A DNA stretch of 64,000 bases from Deltaproteobacteria bacterium. Lineage in GTDB: Bacteria; Desulfobacterota; Syntrophia; Syntrophales; JACQWR01. Of this stretch, positions 10,760 to 19,681 are shown piece by piece; the stretch's first letter is position 1; every line of letters starts with the position of its first letter. The notes under the pieces are model-generated. The model had not been told where the DNA came from and ran no database searches. It saw only the letters and a list, made by a program, of their open reading frames with translations. The stretch covers positions 64,530 through 128,529 of the forward strand of contig JAPLJV010000004.1 in NCBI GenBank assembly GCA_026388415.1. The letters run 5' to 3'. Made by a program: the position numbers and the translations under genes.

Positions 10760-12372
10760 GCAGTGGCAAGCAACCTGTCGAGATAGAGCTGAAGCTCACC
10801 CTCCCTGGTCCCGAGGCCGAGGCGGCGGTCGTGGAGTACCTGCTTGCCCAGGACTATAAGGTCAAGAAACTCAAAGCAGTGAGGAATACCGATATTTATT
10901 TAGACACGTTCGATTGGTTGCTTTTGAAAAAAATGCTCTCCCTCCGCTACCGCATCTCCGACGGCGAGGCCATGTATACGGTCAAGAGCATGGGTGAAAT
11001 CGAAGCCGGCATAGCCCGGCGTTTGGAAACCGAGGTCACGCTTGACGAACCGAACGACGTACCGGCCGATATTCAGGTGCGAGAGATCAGGGATGTTGTG
11101 GATGAGATAATTTCCCCGCGCAAACTCCTCGAGCATATCCAGGTTCGCAACGATCGCCGGCGTTATCGGCTCCTCTCGCCGGACGGCACAAAAATGGAGT
11201 TGGCCTTCGATGCGGCGATTTTCTCGCTGCGTGGACTTCACCGGCCACGACGCACGCGAATACTTTACGAGCTGGAAGCAGAACTCTTGGACGGTCAGGC
11301 AACGGCAGTAACTGCTCTTGCCTCGCTACTGGCTCACAACTTCGCCTATCCGCCTTCGACCGTATCGAAGCTCGAGGCGGCGATCAAGCGCTTCAATATT
11401 ATACCGCCCGCTAAGAAGCTGCCGGAGAGATACGCGGTGCGACCCGATGACCGTCTTGACCTCGCCGTGCTGAAGATTCTTGCCTCTCAGTTGGAACGGT
11501 TTCTGGAACATCTTCCGGGCCTGCAGCGCGACATTGATACGGAGTTCGTGCACCAGGCACGGGTCTCCACGCGGCGGATGCGCTCCGCCCTGCGGCTGTT
11601 CCGCGAGGCAGTTCCCGAAAGTACCGGCGCCTTCCTGGCCGGCGAGTTACAGTGGCTCGGCGGCATGTTGGGAGCCGTCCGCGACCTCGATGTCTTCCTC
11701 CTGAATCTGCCCCGGTTTCAAGAACAGATTGAACGTTTTCCGGACAAGAGGAAAAAAGTTTTTGAGCAATGGATCCAGGAGCGACGTCTCACTCCGCTTT
11801 CATCACTCATTCAGGCCCTAGCCTCGACGCGGTACGCAAATTTTGAGCGACGCTGCCGCCGTTTTCTGGAAAGCCCGCTCGCCATTCGTCCCCGGGCGCC
11901 GCTCGCCATGAAGCTTGTTCGTGACATAGCGCCGGCGATCATCAACGATAAATTTGAGGCGGTCATCGCACAAGGGCATAAAGTGATCGCCAATCCGCAG
12001 CAAAAAGAGTTCCACCGCCTCCGGATACAGATGAAAAAACTGCGCTATGCCTGCGAGTTCATGGCGCCCGCCTACGATGGCGTCCTCGAACCTTTTATCG
12101 AACGCACTATCGCTATCCAGGACTGTCTCGGAGAGATTCAGGACGCCGTTTTCACGCAGGAATTCATTGAAAACGTATTTACAGAATGGAAGCGCAAACT
12201 CGTCGGTCCCGAGCTGGTATTCATTCTGGGCGAACTATACCAGTTACAGAGGACAATTGCCGATGAGCGCCAGGGGAAATTTGGGAAGATTTGGGAGCGC
12301 TTTGCCTCCGCAGAATCCATAGGACAGATGAAGGATATACTGAACTTGCCGCTGTTATCAATTTCTCCTTGA
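10756..12372 (+). CDS. CYTH-CHAD domain protein, probable triphosphatase/polyphosphate-binding
   Basis: A 538-residue protein. The N-terminal half is a CYTH triphosphate-tunnel domain with the EIELKLTL signature (ExExK) near residues 6-13. The C-terminal half is a CHAD domain (about 230-505) rich in basic helices, including HQARVSTRRMRSALRLF and EFHRLRIQMKKLRYA. CHAD domains bind inorganic polyphosphate, and CYTH domains typically hydrolyse triphosphate. Ribosome site aaggag precedes ATG 10756, which overlaps the previous stop as ATGA. It closes the polyphosphate operon and could tether the operon's enzymes to polyphosphate granules. Confidence 0.9.
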   Translation: MSSGKQPVEIELKLTLPGPEAEAAVVEYLLAQDYKVKKLKAVRNTDIYLDTFDWLLLKKMLSLRYRISDGEAMYTVKSMGEIEAGIARRLETEVTLDEPNDVPADIQVREIRDVVDEIISPRKLLEHIQVRNDRRRYRLLSPDGTKMELAFDAAIFSLRGLHRPRRTRILYELEAELLDGQATAVTALASLLAHNFAYPPSTVSKLEAAIKRFNIIPPAKKLPERYAVRPDDRLDLAVLKILASQLERFLEHLPGLQRDIDTEFVHQARVSTRRMRSALRLFREAVPESTGAFLAGELQWLGGMLGAVRDLDVFLLNLPRFQEQIERFPDKRKKVFEQWIQERRLTPLSSLIQALASTRYANFERRCRRFLESPLAIRPRAPLAMKLVRDIAPAIINDKFEAVIAQGHKVIANPQQKEFHRLRIQMKKLRYACEFMAPAYDGVLEPFIERTIAIQDCLGEIQDAVFTQEFIENVFTEWKRKLVGPELVFILGELYQLQRTIADERQGKFGKIWERFASAESIGQMKDILNLPLLSISP

Positions 12373-12397
12373 CGTAAAGGCTCCGTTTTCATATAGT
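12369..12397 (+). promoter_or_regulatory. putative sigma-70 promoter of ssb
   Basis: TTGACG at 12369-12374 and TATAGT at 12392-12397 with a 17-bp spacer. The -35 box overlaps the stop of the preceding gene. Start of transcription would be near 12404, with ribosome site gagggggag before ATG 12426. Confidence 0.7.
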
Positions 12398-12425
12398 CCC
12401 GTCAGAAAAATAAGAGGGGGAGACA

Positions 12426-12845
12426 ATGATCAATAAGGCAATCCTGGTAGGCAGACTTGGTAAAGATCCGGAAATCAGATACACGCCGGACGGCACGATG
12501 GTGACCAGTTTTAGCGTGGCTACGGATGAAGTCTGGAAGGATAAGAACGGTGAAAAGGTACAGAAAACGGAGTGGCACCGGATTGTAACCTATCGAAAGC
12601 TGGCGGAGATTTGCGGGAAATATCTTGTCAAAGGGAAACTCGTCTTCATCGAAGGAAAAATCCAGACCCGTTCCTGGGATGACAAGGAGGGAAAAAAACA
12701 CTACACGACGGAGATTATCGCCTATAATATGCAGATGTTGGATTCCAGGGGAGCGGGAACGGCAAAGGGTGATGAAACTCCGGCCTACGATGCAGCTCCG
12801 CAATTTCCAGACGGTGAGACGATGCCTGATGACGTTCCTTTTTAA
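12426..12845 (+). CDS. ssb: single-stranded DNA-binding protein
   Basis: A 139-residue SSB with an OB-fold in the first ~105 residues ([22 protein letters not shown], then WHRIV and [11 protein letters not shown]). A flexible linker follows and then the acidic tip MPDDVPF, which recruits SSB partner proteins. Binds ssDNA in replication and repair. It has its own promoter and a strong ribosome site, so it is probably a separate unit from the polyphosphate operon. Confidence 0.96.
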   Translation: MINKAILVGRLGKDPEIRYTPDGTMVTSFSVATDEVWKDKNGEKVQKTEWHRIVTYRKLAEICGKYLVKGKLVFIEGKIQTRSWDDKEGKKHYTTEIIAYNMQMLDSRGAGTAKGDETPAYDAAPQFPDGETMPDDVPF

Positions 12846-12912
12846 ACAACAAAGGAATGAGCCTCGTAGCTGGCAGAGATGAGGACTGAATCTCCTTTTA
12901 CGAGACCGTCGT

Positions 12913-13101
12913 TTACAGCTTGGGATCAATCTTTTTGTTATCCGGAGTTACGTTGATTTCATCCCCTTCCCGGACTGATTTCTTGAAATTTTTTATGCCT
13001 TTGCCAATGGCGCCGCCGATCTCTGGAAGCTTGCCGGCCCCAAAAATAATCAATACAATAACCATGATCACCAATAATTCAGGCATCCCTATACCAAACA
13101 T
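12913..13101 (-). CDS. tatA: Sec-independent translocase subunit TatA/TatE
   Basis: A 62-residue pore subunit of the twin-arginine translocase. A short N-terminal membrane helix (about 8-22) runs into the FGAGKLPE hinge, then an amphipathic helix ([15 protein letters not shown]) and a charged tail. No tatB or tatC is nearby, so this is a detached copy. A Tat substrate candidate lies in this window (the Fe-S aldo/keto reductase at 17450-18628). Confidence 0.93.
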   Translation of the reverse strand: MFGIGMPELLVIMVIVLIIFGAGKLPEIGGAIGKGIKNFKKSVREGDEINVTPDNKKIDPKL

Positions 13102-13152
13102 ACGTAATACCTCGCTTCTCTAAGTTTTTTTACCTCAACCAAATATGACTTG

Positions 13153-14022
13153 CTAAGGAAGGCGCAAATGCACCACCTCCCCTGATTTACCCAATGTTTT
13201 CAGAATGTTTTTCTGAAACTGAACGCTGACGCCGCCGGCATTCCCAATATCAATTTTATACTGCGATGCCGAACGTTCCATCCTTTCCCCCGGTTGCATA
13301 ATCAGCTCATATGCTTCTTTCTGGTCTTCCGTAACCCGCAGCCAAGTCTTTTCCCGGGCGATGATAATCAGCAGCGGCGGTTTCACGATGGGCGCCTGAG
13401 TCGGCAGGGCTTTGGCTGACTCGCCTGTTACTGTCGTCGGCGCGGAAATGCCAGCAGCCGGCAGTGCTTCTGTCTCCTGGTGCTTATTCTCCACTCCACT
13501 TCCTGCATCGCCAGGACCGCCCTTGGTCGGATCAACTTTATTAATATCAGCCACAGGCTTGTCATTTGACTTCACAGGCAAAAAAGCATCTATCGCCACG
13601 TCAGTTGCCTGAAAATTAAAATAACTATAAATAAAGAACACCAGCACGCATAAAACCAGGACAAGGGCAGCATTGACAATGATTCTCCTGGAAAAATAAC
13701 TACGCCTCTCTGAAACTTCCCCAGTCTCTTCTTCAACGGCCGGGGCAGATATAGCTAAATTTTTTTCGTAGCCGCTGGCAATCAGCCCTTCGTCCTCGCC
13801 CAGCAGCCTGGCATAGGCTTTGAGGTAGGATCTGGTATAAACCGGCGGCGGCAGGCGATGAAATTCACCATTTTCCAACGCTTCCAGATTTTTCACGCTT
13901 ATTTTTGTCGCCTGGCAAATATCAGCAAGGGTAAGGCCCCGGGCCTCCCGGAGAGACTTGATATCCAGAGCCTCGCCCCCCTTGGTAATAATGGAATTCT
14001 CCTGAAGAGATTTCGCCATCAT
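13153..14022 (-). CDS. RodZ-like protein: helix-turn-helix, one membrane helix, DUF4115
   Basis: A 289-residue single-pass membrane protein. The N-terminal helix-turn-helix (about 20-80, REARGLTLADICQATKISVKNLEALE) is of the HTH_25 type. A membrane helix follows at about 113-135, then a Pro/Ala/Thr-rich linker, and a C-terminal beta domain (about 210-289) as in DUF4115 proteins. This is the architecture of the cell-shape factor RodZ, which links MreB to the envelope. No mreB is present here. It lies upstream of tatA on the same strand. Confidence 0.8.
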   Translation of the reverse strand: MMAKSLQENSIITKGGEALDIKSLREARGLTLADICQATKISVKNLEALENGEFHRLPPPVYTRSYLKAYARLLGEDEGLIASGYEKNLAISAPAVEEETGEVSERRSYFSRRIIVNAALVLVLCVLVFFIYSYFNFQATDVAIDAFLPVKSNDKPVADINKVDPTKGGPGDAGSGVENKHQETEALPAAGISAPTTVTGESAKALPTQAPIVKPPLLIIIAREKTWLRVTEDQKEAYELIMQPGERMERSASQYKIDIGNAGGVSVQFQKNILKTLGKSGEVVHLRLP

Positions 14023-14181
14023 CGCTTAAAACCAACCTTGTGGAATTTTGCCTTTTCTAACACTTATTAAACGGGCAAGCAACAAAAACATGACAACTTC
14101 CAGGCAATCACTATTTATTGCTCTTCCCATTTCAAGTGGGTAAATTAATGGATGTCATCCCCTAATGCTCGTGCTATAGAA

Positions 14182-14260
14182 TGTCATCCCCGAATGCTCT
14201 TATCGGGGATGACAAAAAATAGAAGCATTCGGGCATGACAAAACGTTTTGCAATTACCTC
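14182..14260. repeat. hairpin repeat plus 37-bp motif shared with 63308-63344
   Basis: Perfect 12-bp arms tgtcatccccga (14182-14193) and 14203-14214 flank a 9-nt loop. The following 37 bp (14224-14260), starting agcattcgggcatgac, recur identically at 63308-63344. Extragenic, between divergent rodZ-like and inositol-phosphatase-family genes. Confidence 0.8.
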
Positions 14261-14290
14261 TAAGGACAATTCTTTTCTGGAGACAACCTT

Positions 14291-15082
14291 ATGACGTCTG
14301 AATATCTTAAATTTGCCGAAACCATAGCCCGAGAGGCTGGAGAACTGCTCAAAGAGGAGCTGCCCAAAGAACATCGAATCGCCTTCAAGGGAGAGATCAA
14401 CATTGTTACCGAAACCGATCAGATGTCTGAGGAATTGCTCGTGCGCAGGATACGGCAAAGCTTTCCCCGGCACGACATCATGACGGAAGAATCGGCGGGA
14501 TTTCAATGTGGTTCTACTTATCGCTGGATCATAGACCCCCTGGACGGCACCACCAACTACGCCCACGGCTATCCGGTTTTCTGCGTCTCCGTAGCTTTGG
14601 AGATAGCAGCGGAAATTCGTTGCGGCGCCATCTACAACCCCATGACCGACGAAATGTTCATCGCTGAAAAGCACGAAGGCGCTTTTTTAAACGGCAGGCC
14701 TCTTTGCGTATCAAAAACGCAGGAACTCTCCCGGAGCCTCCTAGCGACGGGATTTCCTTACGACATCAGAGAAAGCAAAGATAACAATATCAATTACTTT
14801 ATCGGAATGGCCCTCCAGGCCCAGGCGATACGCCGCGCCGGATCGGCGGCCCTTGACCTTGCCTATGTAGCGGCAGGCCGGTTTGACGGCTTCTGGGAAT
14901 TGAAACTCATGCCCTGGGATACCGCTGCCGGCTGGCTGATGATCACAGAAGCGGGAGGCGGAGTGAGCGATCTGCACGGGCATGGTTATGACCTCACCTC
15001 TCCCAATATTGTGGCCACAAACGGCAAGATACATGACAAACTGGTTGCTGCTTTATGCTCCTGCGCCAATATCCAGGTATAG
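14291..15082 (+). CDS. suhB: inositol monophosphatase family protein (SuhB-like)
   Basis: A 263-residue Mg-dependent phosphatase of the IMPase/FBPase/CysQ superfamily. Metal-site motifs are seen in order: TETDQMSEE, EESAG, the signature WIIDPLDGTTNYAHG and the C-terminal MPWDTAAGWLMITEAGG. The length and motif spacing fit SuhB-type enzymes. The true substrate (inositol phosphate, NADP(H) or fructose bisphosphate) cannot be told from sequence alone. Ribosome site tggaga precedes the ATG. A palindromic repeat lies just downstream. Confidence 0.88.
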   Translation: MTSEYLKFAETIAREAGELLKEELPKEHRIAFKGEINIVTETDQMSEELLVRRIRQSFPRHDIMTEESAGFQCGSTYRWIIDPLDGTTNYAHGYPVFCVSVALEIAAEIRCGAIYNPMTDEMFIAEKHEGAFLNGRPLCVSKTQELSRSLLATGFPYDIRESKDNNINYFIGMALQAQAIRRAGSAALDLAYVAAGRFDGFWELKLMPWDTAAGWLMITEAGGGVSDLHGHGYDLTSPNIVATNGKIHDKLVAALCSCANIQV

Positions 15083-15102
15083 ATTTTAGATGCCCCCCCC
15101 AT

Positions 15103-15123
15103 CCCCCCTTTACTAAAGGGGGG
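15103..15123. repeat. CCCCCCTTTA..TAAAGGGGGG palindrome
   Basis: Ten-base arms (ccccccttta at 15103-15112 and its complement at 15114-15123) around one base. Same family as the copies near 49850-49890, 53755-53776 and 54687-54706. Confidence 0.75.
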
Positions 15124-15187
15124 TAAAGGAGGGGATTCATACTTCGTTGAGCCCGCTCCGGGCATGGGGGTTAATGGAAAACAATTC

Positions 15188-15505
15188 ATGGCACGAACTT
15201 CTCAAATGAACTGGCAGGTATACATCGTTATATGTTCAGACAACACACTTTACACCGGCGTCACAACGGATGTTGAAAGACGCTTGAGGCAACACCAATC
15301 CGGACGGGGGGCCAAGTATTTTCGGGGTCGTCAGCCTGTAAAGCTGATTTATTTAGAAAGCGGACACAACCGGAGTACCGCAATCCGGAAAGAAGCCGGC
15401 ATCAAAAAGATGGAGCGTAGTAAGAAATGCCTGCTGATTGCTTCAGACACTAATGAGATTAAAGCATCAGACCCAGCGTCCTGTCGGCAAGACAGATTGC
15501 CTTGA
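15188..15505 (+). CDS. GIY-YIG nuclease superfamily protein (UPF0213/YhbQ type)
   Basis: About 105 residues of a single GIY-YIG fold: VYIVICSDNTLYTGVTTDVERRLRQH, then GAKYFRGRQPVKLIYLE and EAGIKKMERSKK. The GIY-YIG pair is represented by VYI and YTG, with the conserved Arg in VERR. Members are small stand-alone nucleases or DNA-processing proteins of uncertain role. I placed the start at ATG 15188; an upstream in-frame start at 15164 lies in repeat DNA. The -35 box of the next gene sits at the 3' end of this gene. Confidence 0.85.
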   Translation: MARTSQMNWQVYIVICSDNTLYTGVTTDVERRLRQHQSGRGAKYFRGRQPVKLIYLESGHNRSTAIRKEAGIKKMERSKKCLLIASDTNEIKASDPASCRQDRLP

Positions 15506-15531
15506 CGCGCGGGAAAAGAAGGTGCTATACT
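15502..15531 (+). promoter_or_regulatory. putative promoter for a leaderless patatin transcript
   Basis: TTGACG at 15502-15507 and TATACT at 15526-15531 with an 18-bp spacer. The -10 box ends 6 nt before the ATG at 15538, so transcription would start at or next to that ATG. No Shine-Dalgarno sequence is visible. Confidence 0.65.
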
Positions 15532-15537
15532 GCCTTC

Positions 15538-16440
15538 ATGAAACAATTCAGATGGCTAATATTCATATCTATTATCCTCTTGCTGACGTGTTCATGCGTA
15601 CCGAAGGAAACTGTCCTGCCTCCCACTGTCCCCACAACTCCGCCACTCCGGCAGGCGAAGGTCGCCTTGGTGCTGGGCGCCGGCGCCGCGCGAGGCTTTG
15701 CGCACATCGGTGTCATCAAAGTTATGGAAGCCAACAGAGTACCGATACATATGATCATCGGCACCAGTGCCGGCAGTTTCGTCGGCGGTCTGCATGCATA
15801 CGGATTGAATGGCTTTCAGCTACAGAAAATGGCACTGTCCGTTGAGAAAGGCGATATAATCGACTACACTATCCCTGATAACGGGTTCATCAAGGGTGAT
15901 AAACTTGAAGAATATTTAAACAACATATTTAAGAACACCCCGATCGAAAAATTCAGGATACCCTTTTATGCCGTCGCAACAAGCCTGCCGAATGGCCAGG
16001 AGGTAGTATTCGGGCAGGGCAATGCCGGTAAGGCTGTCCGGGCGAGCTGCTCCATCCCCGGCATATTCAGACCGGCAAAAATTGCCGACAAAATGTACGT
16101 TGACGGCGGTGTCGTAAGTCCCGTTGCGGTTGATGTCGCCCGCAGGTTCGGGGCCGATGTGGTCATTGCCGTTGATATTTCTGCTGATCTCGATAAAAAA
16201 CAGCCCGAAGGCACCATTGATACCATCTTGCAGTCCATCAATATCATGTATTCCCGCCTCGCTGCCACGCAGCTTATCAGGGCCGATGTGGTCATAAAAC
16301 CCCAAGCCGGTCATATCGGTTCGACCGATCTGCAAAAGAGGCATGAGGCCATCATGGAAGGTGAGAAAGCCGCCCAGGAAGTGTTGCCCGCCATCCAGAG
16401 CTTGATCGCCAGACTAAGACAGGAAGGCCGGCTGGAATAA
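15538..16440 (+). CDS. patatin-like phospholipase, probable lipoprotein (RssA family)
   Basis: About 300 residues. The N-terminus MKQFRWLIFISIILLLTCSC is a hydrophobic signal ending in Cys residues compatible with a lipobox, so the protein is probably lipid-anchored. The patatin fold has the oxyanion motif GAGAARGFAHIG, the nucleophile elbow GTSAGS and the catalytic Asp in DGGVVSPV. These proteins hydrolyse acyl esters in membranes. I start it at ATG 15538; an in-frame TTG at 15502 is part of the promoter. The -10 box ends 6 nt before this ATG. Confidence 0.88.
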   Translation: MKQFRWLIFISIILLLTCSCVPKETVLPPTVPTTPPLRQAKVALVLGAGAARGFAHIGVIKVMEANRVPIHMIIGTSAGSFVGGLHAYGLNGFQLQKMALSVEKGDIIDYTIPDNGFIKGDKLEEYLNNIFKNTPIEKFRIPFYAVATSLPNGQEVVFGQGNAGKAVRASCSIPGIFRPAKIADKMYVDGGVVSPVAVDVARRFGADVVIAVDISADLDKKQPEGTIDTILQSINIMYSRLAATQLIRADVVIKPQAGHIGSTDLQKRHEAIMEGEKAAQEVLPAIQSLIARLRQEGRLE

Positions 16441-16491
16441 TATTTCCGCGCCTGCCTCGCACGGCACGCATAGATATCCTTGAGTCGCCTC

Positions 16492-17442
16492 TTAAAACAT
16501 CCGCAGTTGTTCAATGATCGGTTTTGCGGCGTTAGCCTTTTTCATCCGGACCGCGCCGATGAGATTGGGGCCGGACTGTTCCACAAGCACGCCTCCATAC
16601 AGAGGATCGTCAGCGGTCAGGGAGCGCCGGTCGGTTGTCCCGGTCACGTTCATCCCCTGCCCTTCTGCCTGCAGATAGGAACGGTAGGCATCAAAGGCCT
16701 TGCGGGCCGCATCCTTCGAGTTCTCCAACACCACAAAGGCCTGCAACCGTTCGCCTCCCAGCATCACGTCGGCGATCATCCCCCGGCGGAAAAAGGCATA
16801 CCCCAGGAGACTTTGCGCGAGATACCGTTCGCTTTTCGCCACCATACCCGGTATCCCCGCCATTACATCCAGCTCTCGGGGACGGCCGGCGGGGGGTGGG
16901 AGATTACGTGAGACGGCAAGTCCGCAGGCAACAAACAGATCCTGCTCCAAACTCATCGCCCCCGTGACCTGAATCCTCACAAAATACCTGTCCTGGTAGA
17001 ACATCAATTGAGACGCGGAGACAAACCCTTCGGCGCCAATCATGGCTGCCGCCGCATCCGGCTTGCGGTAGTTGGAGTAAATCCCGAAGGCGTCAAGCAC
17101 AGAACCCATCCGGTAAACATCTACCACGACCCACACCTCGGGGTTCTTTTTATTCAGATAGGTGGCCGTGGCGAGCCTGTCGAAACCATAGGGAAGATAG
17201 AGCTCCCCCTCGCCGTTGATGTGATCGAAAAGATTTTCACTATTGTAAAGGGTGACCGCATCCTTCATTACCCAGTCGGGAGCAAACCCCGGTGTGGGGA
17301 GGATTTGCTTCAGGGAATCCTCGGCAGCAAAGACAGCAACTGGCGCATTAAGAGTGAGCGCAAGGCAGCACAGGAGCGCGGCAGCGATTACAGCCGATCG
17401 CCACAGGGATGGCATTCTTTTTTGAAGATGATGACCGGGCAT
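16492..17442 (-). CDS. exported DUF6599-like protein of unknown function
   Basis: A 316-residue protein with an N-terminal signal sequence (about residues 13-40, hydrophobic and ending AVFAAED). The mature part contains LFDHINGEGELYLPYGFDRL and a predicted alpha/beta body with YFVRIQVTG. This resembles the DUF6599 family often found beside iron-sulfur oxidoreductases, a family call made from memory. It begins 7 nt after the stop of the Tat-exported aldo/keto reductase, so the two probably act together outside the cytoplasm. Reaction unknown. Confidence 0.65.
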   Translation of the reverse strand: MPGHHLQKRMPSLWRSAVIAAALLCCLALTLNAPVAVFAAEDSLKQILPTPGFAPDWVMKDAVTLYNSENLFDHINGEGELYLPYGFDRLATATYLNKKNPEVWVVVDVYRMGSVLDAFGIYSNYRKPDAAAAMIGAEGFVSASQLMFYQDRYFVRIQVTGAMSLEQDLFVACGLAVSRNLPPPAGRPRELDVMAGIPGMVAKSERYLAQSLLGYAFFRRGMIADVMLGGERLQAFVVLENSKDAARKAFDAYRSYLQAEGQGMNVTGTTDRRSLTADDPLYGGVLVEQSGPNLIGAVRMKKANAAKPIIEQLRMF

Positions 17443-17449
17443 GGTTTCC

Positions 17450-18628
17450 TCAGGCCAGCAATTTTCTGGCCAGCCTCATTTTTGCGGGAATATCAAGCCC
17501 GTTGACGCATCTTGCCTCGCAGTCCGAACAGTCCAGACAGGCGGCGGCGGATTGGGACGAAGGGATCTCCTGGTAAGTGGATCTGGCTAGCGCGGGGCTG
17601 CGGTAGGCCTCGGCATACATCAGGCAGCGGTTGATGGTGCTGATGGCCGCGCCCTGGGGACAGGTTGGCTCGCATTGACCGCAGAGGTGGCAGTAATATG
17701 GCGCTACGGCTGCGCCATAGCGTTTCAGGATGAGCTCATCGAGGTAGCCGAAGCGCATCCCCATGACGGCAATGTCTTCCCGGAGCTGGGCGACATCCCT
17801 CATTCCGGGAATGGCAGCCGTGACATTATTGTCCTGCAGTACCCATTTGAGGGCGGCCTGATGGGGGCTGAAGGGACCCAGCGTGTCCGTTTTGTAACCG
17901 CCGGCCTGCGTCTTCATCGCTATAACCCCGATGTTGGCGCTGGCGGCCCGGGCGACTGCCTCTTTCGTCTCCGGGCTGCTGGTGAAGTTGTACTTCACGA
18001 GGGCCGTGTCGAAAAAGCGGTCTTTATCGTCCGCAAGCGCATTGAGCACCTCGGCTTCATTCGTGTGCGAGGTAACTCCGAAGAAACGCACCTTCCCCTG
18101 CCCTTTCAGCTTGACCAAGGTCTCTCGAATCTCCGGATTATGGATGCGATCTTCCTTGCCGGTCACATTGTGGAGCTGGATAACATCAACATAGTCAGTA
18201 CCCAGCGCCTTCAGACTGGTTTCCACATCCTTGAAAATGGCCTCTTTTGACAGTGAAGCCGGAGCGATCTTCGTTGCCACATAGACCTTGTCACGTTTGC
18301 CTTTCAATGCCCTGGCAACGATTTCCTCGTTCTTGCCGCCCATGTATCGCCGCGCCGTATCAACATAGTTGACGCCATGATCAAAGGCGACTGTCATCAC
18401 CTCCGACTCCGGCGTCAGCATGGCCCCGAAGCTGACGATGGTAATCTTTAATCCCGTGCGGCCCAGGGTTCGATAGACCGGCGCGGGAAAAACGAAGGGC
18501 CCCGCTGCCGCGACCTGCATGGCATCGGCAAGGCCTTCAAAATCTAAGAGAACCGTGCCCGTTCCAGCCAGACCAACCCTCAGAAATTCTCTCCGTCCGA
18601 TACCAGTATGTTTCTTCTCTCGGCTCAT
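17450..18628 (-). CDS. Tat-exported aldo/keto reductase with C-terminal ferredoxin-type cysteines
   Basis: A 392-residue oxidoreductase. The N-terminus has a twin-arginine signal (RREFLRVGLAGTGTVLL). The central TIM-barrel is an aldo/keto reductase: FDHGVNYVDTARRY holds the catalytic Asp/Tyr region, KGKRDKVYVATK the Lys, and the His lies in VIQLHNV. The C-terminus has CHLCGQCEPTCPQG and a later CLDCSDCEARC, which can bind iron-sulfur clusters. The enzyme may therefore pass electrons from Fe-S centres in the periplasm. Substrate unknown. It is followed directly by the DUF6599-like gene. Confidence 0.88.
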   Translation of the reverse strand: MSREKKHTGIGRREFLRVGLAGTGTVLLDFEGLADAMQVAAAGPFVFPAPVYRTLGRTGLKITIVSFGAMLTPESEVMTVAFDHGVNYVDTARRYMGGKNEEIVARALKGKRDKVYVATKIAPASLSKEAIFKDVETSLKALGTDYVDVIQLHNVTGKEDRIHNPEIRETLVKLKGQGKVRFFGVTSHTNEAEVLNALADDKDRFFDTALVKYNFTSSPETKEAVARAASANIGVIAMKTQAGGYKTDTLGPFSPHQAALKWVLQDNNVTAAIPGMRDVAQLREDIAVMGMRFGYLDELILKRYGAAVAPYYCHLCGQCEPTCPQGAAISTINRCLMYAEAYRSPALARSTYQEIPSSQSAAACLDCSDCEARCVNGLDIPAKMRLARKLLA

Positions 18629-18658
18629 GGCGTCCTCCTTATAAGCTGGGGGTGAAAT

Positions 18659-19516
18659 TTATAGCATTAATTGAGGCCCTTCAACTAATCCGGGTATGAT
18701 AACCAGGTATTTTTTCAGGCCGGCGGCGGCAAACTGATCTTCAATCATTCCCGCCAGGGAAGGGGCAAATCTGTTATCCAGTGAAGAAGTTGGCGATCGA
18801 AACACCAGCCTGTTATTCATGTTTCTAAAGGACCAGTCCACAGCGCCGATGGCCATTTTTACCACTGCCGGCAGACCGATTCCCATGCGGTCCAGGACGA
18901 AGTAATTAGTCAGAATCATTTCATTGAGATATTCAGGAAATTGAAATCTGCGTATGATCCTTTCCGTAAGATATAAATGATACTGTTCGATAAAGTCATC
19001 GGATAAGACAAAATCTGCGGTGTGATAATGATTTCTATACACCGTCATCATCAGGGCGCCAACGTTCGCCAGGAGACAGGCGAGTTCTACCTGTCGCGCC
19101 ACATCATCCCGATATCCAAAACCGCGCGCCATTATTCTTCCCAGAACGGAAGCACTGAAACTTTTGGCAAAGATGATCTCAGCGTCATGACCGCCCCGGG
19201 CCAGATGATGCATGGCATACTGCAGGATTGACACTTTTGTGTATTGCATACCGAGGCGGTTGACAACGTCGAAAAAATGCTTCACCGGACCAACTTTCAA
19301 GCTGCCATGATAAGCAGAATTGGCAATATTAAATAGATAGGTAAAAACGTCAGGCCCCAGCCTGGATTTTAGATTTTCAATTTCGGATTGTCCGCTTTCG
19401 ACATTGTCCAACACGCTGAGTATGGCCGGGTCAAAACCAAGGACGGAGTCCTTTACCAACGCCTGCTCGATTGTTTCAATTTGGGTTGCAATCTCATTGT
19501 CCATGGTTTGCTTCAT
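18659..19516 (-). CDS. HDOD domain protein
   Basis: About 285 residues. The body matches an HDOD domain (SRLGPDVFTYLFNIANSAYHG, VNRLGMQYTKVSILQYAM, LACLLANVGALMMTVY), the HD-related output fold found in two-component and c-di-GMP-linked regulators. The metal-binding HD pair is absent, as usual for HDOD. I chose ATG 19516; a TTG at 19540 and an ATG at 19504 are alternatives. No receiver or GGDEF partner is fused. It lies 30 nt upstream of the aldo/keto reductase gene on the same strand. Confidence 0.75.
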   Translation of the reverse strand: MKQTMDNEIATQIETIEQALVKDSVLGFDPAILSVLDNVESGQSEIENLKSRLGPDVFTYLFNIANSAYHGSLKVGPVKHFFDVVNRLGMQYTKVSILQYAMHHLARGGHDAEIIFAKSFSASVLGRIMARGFGYRDDVARQVELACLLANVGALMMTVYRNHYHTADFVLSDDFIEQYHLYLTERIIRRFQFPEYLNEMILTNYFVLDRMGIGLPAVVKMAIGAVDWSFRNMNNRLVFRSPTSSLDNRFAPSLAGMIEDQFAAAGLKKYLVIIPGLVEGPQLML

Positions 19517-19681
19517 ACTATAATTATTGAGGAAATACAACTATCTTTAACACAACGTCCTTTACACAAGGTTCTTGACGGAAATGTTGCTAAAGGGTAA
19601 GGTGCCTGCTACCGCCCGGCTGCGGCGGTGAAATACTCAGACTCTGTTGCCGACCTGAGATTAAGAGGGGGGAGAAGATGC

